Assembly (NCBI RefSeq): GCF_027887165.1
Contig: NC_077229.1
Span: forward strand, 370,631,501 to 370,695,500
Source: Monodelphis domestica
Lineage: Eukaryota > Chordata > Mammalia > Didelphimorphia > Didelphidae
Direction: 5' to 3'
DNA length: 64,000 bases
Below the pieces are notes generated by a model. That model did not search any database, was not told the origin of the DNA, and saw only the letters and a program-made list of their open reading frames with translations. Below are positions 58,833-64,000 of this stretch, in pieces. The translations under genes were made by a program, and so were the position numbers. Each line of letters begins with the position of its first letter. The stretch's first letter is position 1.

Positions 58833-59073
58833 GGTAGGATAAATTCTTTTTTTTTTTTTTTAACTATTACCTTCCGTCTTGGAGTCAATACTGTGTGTAT
58901 TGGCTCCAAGGCAGAAGAGTGGTAAGGGCTAGGCAATGGGGGTCAAGTGACTTGCCCAGGGTCACACAGCTGGGAAATGTCTGAGGCCAAATTTGAACCT
59001 AGGACCTCCCGTCTCTAGGGCTAGCTCTCAATCCACTGAGCTACCCAGCTGCCCCCTTGGTAGGATGAATTCT
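58833..59073 (-). mobile_element. Marsupial tRNA-derived SINE with 15-bp TSD
   Basis: The SINE occupies 58848-59058, between GGTAGGATAAATTCT (58833-58847) and GGTAGGATGAATTCT (59059-59073), 14 of 15 identical. The plus strand begins with poly(T), then 'taccttccgtcttggagtca', 'caaggcagaagagtggtaag', 'cttgcccagggtcacacagc' and 'ctacccagctgccccc'. Complete, and by eye very similar to the copy at 39.5 kb, so both belong to a comparatively recent burst. Confidence 0.92.
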
Positions 59074-59198
59074 AGGCATAGGGATTTTCAAATTCTTTGA
59101 AATAAAAATTTACAAAAATAATTGATCACAAACTGAATATTTCTGGGTGTTGTTAAATATTAAATAAAATAGAGACATAGTTAAAGTAATATTATAGT

Positions 59199-59335
59199 TG
59201 GGGCCACCTAGGTAGATCAATAAATTAAGAGTCAGTCCTGGAGATGAAAAGTCCTAAATTCAATCTCACCTCGGATACTTCTTAGCTATGTGACCTTGGG
59301 CAAGTCACTGGAGCCTTTTTGCCTGAGAGGGGGGG
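59199..59335 (+). mobile_element. Marsupial tRNA-derived SINE, older truncated copy
   Basis: 'ggggccacctaggtagatca', 'taaattcaatctcacctcgg', 'agctatgtgaccttgggcaa' and 'gtcactggagcctttttgcc' follow the head and body of the same SINE class but are diverged. The 3' half is missing after a G-run. Confidence 0.75.
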
Positions 59336-60559
59336 ATATTGTAGAATAGAATTTCTTCCATTGCAAGTATAGGACCCACTAATATAAATATATGTCAAAG
59401 ATTTTATGATATTATACATTATTACTTTTAAACTCTCTGTAGTAATTGTACTAGAAGTAGTTAATAATTATCCACTCTGTTGTGGCTATCATATTGATTT
59501 TATGTTTTTCTCCAAATAAAAATACTTCTCTATAAATATTTTATATATTGTTCCATTATTGTATATGCTATTTTAAATATTTTCCACATAAAAATCTGTA
59601 TATTTGCTTTATATCTGACATTATTGGGAAAGATTTCAACATTACACCATTTAAAATAATGTTCTTTGAAAAAATATCAAAAAAATACAAACAAAAAACC
59701 AAAAACAAATCCTTGATCTCAATACAGAAATATCCCTTTACTCCTCTGATTATTTACATTTTTCCAATATATATGTACATATATATGTATTTCCAAACAA
59801 ATATGTAAATACATATATATATATATGTATATATATACATATATATATATATGCTGACAGGTTTAGTGTTTCAAAGACATATCCCAATTTTTGTATTTAC
59901 CTCAATTAAAATTTCTAATTGTGTCCTTCTAAACACTGTTCTAAAGAGCCATCTCATACTAAAGAGAATAAAAAAAGAAGAAAAAAATTGTTTCACAAAA
60001 CAAAGCTAGTCAACATATCATGAAAGTCTGAACTTTTCTGTGTTTCATACTGATTGTCTTCTCCATTTCCCCCCCCAAAAAATAAAGTTTTAAATTTCTC
60101 TTTACAATTAACATAACATTGCTCTCCAAAATCCATTACTCGATTCCCTCCTACATTTACTGCTGGATGCAGAATATCTCATAGTATTCAAATTTCATTT
60201 CTTTTATATTTGAAGGTCTTTTTGCTTGTTTCCAGAACTTATTTCTGTAATAAATTATTAAACTTAACCACTCTGTATCTGGGTCTTTGTAGCCTTGGGT
60301 TTTTCTTTTCTAGGGAATATCTATGAATTCTTTCAAATGGTATTTAATTTTCTATGTTCAGAATTCCTGGGTAAGTTTTTTACCTTCATTTTTGCATTAT
60401 TTTTGCATGTATTTTGGGAAAACATATGCTCCTTAAATAGTCTTTACACTTCCTATTTTTCAAAGTGCCGTGTTGTGCTTAGTAAGCATATTTTCTCTTT
60501 TTTTTCCAAGATAACATCATGGTACAAGTTTTAGTAATCATTTTCTGACATTTTGCCAT
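59336..60559. other. Unassigned AT-rich DNA with (AT)n / (ATGT)n tracts
   Basis: Simple AT-rich repeats with self-complementary words (ACATATATATGT type) lie at 59765-59852. The rest is unrecognised. Confidence 0.5.
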
Positions 60560-61200
60560 CTATAGTTTCTCCCTCTTTTCCACCTCTCCTCTCTCTTCAA
60601 GAAAGAAAGTAATATGGACATGTGTTATCATAAAATATATATTTCCATATTTGTCATGATGTGAAATAAGACGTATTTTGTTTAAACTAGAGGAAAATTC
60701 ATGAAGGAAATGAAGTGAAGAATGGTATGCTCAAATCTGCTTTCCTACTCTGTCAGTTCCATCTATGGCAGTGAGTATCCTTTTCCATTCTGAGTTCCTT
60801 GAAGCTGTCATGGATCCTTACATTGCTGATAATAGTTAAGTCTTTTACAGTTGATCATTTTACACTATTGTGGTTACTGTGTACAAAATTGTCCTGGTTC
60901 TATTCACTTCACTTTGAATCACCTCAGATAAGTCTTTCCAGGGTTTTTCTTTTTTCTTTTTTTTTGTGATCATATTGTCATTTCTTATGGTATAATAGTA
61001 TTCCACTACACTCATATCCCACAACTTGTTCAGCCATTTCTCAACTGATGAATATCTCTTGACTTTCCACTTCTTCACTACGATAAAATATGTTACTATA
61101 GATATTTTTTGTATAAGTAGGCACTTTCTCCCTATCTTTTATCTCTTTGATATATGGATACAGTAAAGGTATTTCTGAGACAAAGAGTGAATTTTCTTTC
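60560..61200 (-). mobile_element. L1 LINE 3' end
   Basis: Antisense: 'gaaatgaagtgaagaatggt', 'actctgtcagttccatctat', 'cattgctgataatagttaag', 'gtcctggttctattcacttc', 'tttccagggtttttctttt', 'atagtattccactacactca' and 'gttcagccatttctcaactg'. It covers the 3' UTR and ORF2 tail, parallel to 13.5-13.68 kb. Inactive. Confidence 0.78.
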
Positions 61201-61779
61201 ATTGTTTTTCTTCTCTACTTCGCTCCTAGATTTATATTTGCTTCTGCAAATTTTCAATACCAATCATTTATTTTTGGTTCTTTGGTGAGGCTTCACAAAT
61301 TCATTTTTCTGTTTTTTTTCTATTATTTCAATTCAATTATTCTTGCTATTTTAAATGTTATTTGTAATATTTTACTTCCTTGCTATGATTTATTTATTTA
61401 TTATTTTTAATTATATTTTGTTATTGATTGATTGATGATTTGGCATTTAGGACATGACTTCTGCTACTATAATTCTCATTTCTCTTTTGAGCTATTTAAG
61501 AGCAACTTGTTATGGTTCCATTTCCCTCACATTCCACAGGTTCATGTGGGTCATCAAGTGTGGGATCATTTTCCTTTGCTTTACAGAATTTGTTTACATT
61601 TGCCTGGACTTGTTCATTAGAACTGGAAGCCATATTTCATCCAATTGTTAATGTTATCACTGTTCATTTATCTGCTTATGACCAAAACCTTCACATTTTC
61701 TTTTTACTGAGAATTTTGGTCATTTGGGTCTTTTTTTTACATTCCTGACTTTCAATTATTCCTCACATTCAGACTTTGT
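61201..61779. other. Unassigned AT-rich DNA
   Basis: T-rich. Several overlapping open frames, none with a recognised domain. Confidence 0.4.
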
Positions 61780-62310
61780 CTCCTTCCATAGTAGTTTCTG
61801 TGGAGGCCGAATCGCAAAGCATTATAGAATTCTCTCACACTGTGAAAACCATCTTTCACTAGCCAAAGTCTGTGCCTCGGGAAATATCCGTGTGCTCAGA
61901 AGTTGCCTTAGCTGAATGCGGAGCTCCTTTTCTCAGACAGTGCCGGGCCACCCAGCCCCCCAATGTATAAGATCTTCTTATCCTGTTTCCTGTCCTGACT
62001 CCTTTATTATTTTGTTCCTTAGCCTGAATAAGCAGTTCAGAGAGCTCCCCTGAAGGTGCTATAGGGTTTTCTGCTAAAGTGCTCGCTACTGAAGGGCTCC
62101 CATTGTGCTGGCTATTTACTGCAACCTAAGCAAACTTTGGTAGCCTAAATTTAGCAAGTGTTTCCACTTTCCTAGGGAGAAAGCGGGACCACACATTCAG
62201 GGTGAGGCTTTTAGGGTAGTTTTGTTGGAAGCCTGTGCTGTGGAAGTGAGAGGAGCAGAGCATAGAAGGGGTGAGTATTTCGGGACCTCAGGGTCAGTAA
62301 GCATCAGTGC
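61780..62310. other. CpG-richer unclassified block
   Basis: About 530 bp with roughly nine CpGs (for example in 'gccgaatcgc', 'ctcgggaaatatccg', 'aatgcggag', 'tgccgggcc', 'gctcgct', 'agcgggacc' and 'ttcgggac'), while flanking kilobases have very few. No coding frame, SINE or LINE is recognised. It could be a regulatory element, an LTR without visible partner, or an unknown repeat. Confidence 0.35.
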
Positions 62311-62689
62311 CTGGGCTTTTTCTGTTTTGTTTTAACTATTTTTTTTCAATTCTCAGAGTCATAAATTATGGAGATAGCTGAAGATGTTTTATCTCTTGTT
62401 CACAATTCACACTATTAAGAGATTTGGAAATTAGAGACAGTCTATCTCTTCATAATTTTGCTCATATGACCATATCCATTGGTTTATGTTATTTTTATAT
62501 TTCATTTTATTTCTTGGCATCAAATTAACTAATAACTTACTTTCTTAGCTTCTACATTTTGGTTTATCTGTTTTTTTATTTCCAAAAGAAGGGTTCTGTG
62601 AGCAAACAATTTGCCTATTCTTCTCTTTCCTTATTTTACTGATATATGATGAGAGAGAAATTCCTCTGCTTAACTGTATTATAAATATT

Positions 62690-62830
62690 TTGGAGTGATA
62701 TTGTTACCTTTATTTTGCCACAGAAGAAAACGAGGCTTAAAGAAGTTAAACAACATCTTTATGGTCCTATACTTAATAAGTGCCTGGATCAAGATTTGAA
62801 CTCAGCTCATGCTGACTGCTTTTTACTGTC
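62690..62830 (-). mobile_element. MIR-class SINE fragment
   Basis: Inverted MIR text: 'gaagaaaacgaggcttaaag', 'taagtgcctggatcaagatt' and 'tgaactcagctcatgctgac'. Confidence 0.62.
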
Positions 62831-62959
62831 TTGTAGATTATTCTGAGTTGGGAATTTGGGGATATCTTTTTATTCAATGAATTGTTTATCTTAGCTCTAA
62901 GATTTTGAGTGGTCCATTGTATTGGATATGGAAACATAACATACACTTTTATAAATATT

Positions 62960-63130
62960 AGAAAGAAAAATATATATTTATTAAGAGCCTTGCTATATGC
63001 ATGCCACAGCACTGAAAGGAAGATATTATTGTTTTCATTTTACAGTGGTAGAAAACTAAACTGATAGTGATTAGGTGGCTTCACCAGAGTCAGAAAGCCA
63101 ACAAGTATCTAAGGGAATGATCTGGTTAAG
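62960..63130 (-). mobile_element. MIR-class SINE fragment
   Basis: Inverted MIR-type text: 'tattaagagccttgctatat', 'attgttttcattttacagtg' and 'agtgattaggtggcttcacc'. Confidence 0.55.
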
Positions 63131-64000
63131 AGAATCCAATAAAAAAAGCAAAGGCAGCCTTTATATGTATTTCTTCTGGCTTAAGCCCCTGTTGATTTTC
63201 CTAAGAACTTTTCACAGTCATCCAAATTTTGTTTTCACCTTCCTAACAGACCAAATAAGAACCACGCAATGAATTAATAAAATATTCAGGACTGTATTGA
63301 AAATCTGAATGATGGAACAACTAATCTTAAGACATTGCTGAATAAATATACTCTTGTCCTTATTCCCACAAAAATATTCTGATGGAAACATCAGAGATCA
63401 ACACCTATGTACTGGTGATGAAAGGAAAGGGAGAGAGTTCTCTAACTGACACAATTATATCAAAGGTTTTTCAACTTTGTCTATAAAATGTATGCATCTC
63501 TTCATGTATGCTAACTGGTCTTAATCCCTTTAAATAGCCTGTTAGTCTTTCTTTTCTTTCATGGACTATCAGGAACATGTTAAACTATTAGGGTCTTGGC
63601 CAACACTATTTCAGATTTCTATTCTTTCCTCAGGCCTCAAATGTTAACATCATTCCTTCCTTAAACCCTCTTCATTATGTAATTTCCTATCACAACAGGG
63701 CTTGATGGAAAATAGATTCCTAAGAACTTCTTTCAAATAATATTTATGCTCTTTATTCTTGGAAAAAATCAGTCTATTCCTATTCCTCTCAAAAGCTCAT
63801 GGGAGATGCAATTGTCTTCCCATTGGATGTAGCTCAATTACATGTCATGAGCACAAAAAATAAAAGCTATCATTGCAAGAGGAAAGGAATTTAAAGGAAC
63901 AAAATATATGGAACTTTGAATATATTACCTGAAGATCATTTTTCACCACAATGGAACATAATTTAATATATTACATACAGAATTAAAATATAAGCAATGT
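63131..64000. other. Unassigned AT-rich DNA
   Basis: No gene or repeat recognised to the end of the window. Confidence 0.45.

Overview
This window looks like AT-rich, intergenic (or deep intronic) nuclear DNA of a marsupial mammal. The main evidence is the repeat content, judged from memory of the families because no database search was possible. It includes tRNA-derived marsupial SINEs ending in the 'GGGGCAGCTGGGTAGCTCAG' type head, L1 LINEs with metatherian-type 3' ends, many worn L2, MIR-class and L3/CR1 copies, and several solo retroviral LTRs. I found no host protein-coding gene, rRNA, functional tRNA, CRISPR array or bacterial-type operon. Every open frame of 60-140 codons is repeat-derived, simple-sequence or chance.

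Layout: 0-9 kb holds old L2, L3/CR1 and MIR-class pieces, a CT/GT microsatellite and a large GGAA microsatellite grown on a SINE tail. 9-14.3 kb holds an unclassified paired repeat (9.35 and 11.13 kb), a plus-strand solo LTR and an L2 copy interrupted by an L1 3' end. 14.3-22.8 kb is mostly unassigned, with an L2 end and one LTR. 22.9-27.3 kb holds an LTR next to a 5'-truncated sense L1, a distinct antisense L1 3' end and an L3/CR1 piece. 30.8-38.4 kb is a mosaic of L1 pieces, mostly antisense, carrying two LTRs and a small hAT-like DNA transposon. 38.4-44.7 kb is mostly unassigned, with one SINE, one LTR-like block and a GC-richer unclassified block.

44.7-53.1 kb is a nearly full-length antisense L1 (5' UTR, ORF1 with coiled coil, ORF2 endonuclease and RT) carrying one SINE and three LTRs. 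Its 5' end abuts a sense, 5'-truncated L1 (53.1-55.7 kb). 55.9-57.5 kb is a possible retroviral fossil with a SINE inside it. The rest to 64 kb is unassigned AT-rich DNA with SINE, L2, L1 and MIR pieces and a CpG-richer block near 62 kb.

So the window is a record of stacked insertions rather than a set of cooperating genes. Target-site duplications are readable around four LTRs (three exact, one 3 of 4), three SINEs and the hAT-like element, which gives a partial relative chronology. I found no clear evidence of an undescribed system. The items most worth checking are the head-to-head L1 pair, the unclassified paired repeat, the possible env-like fossil and two GC/CpG-richer blocks.
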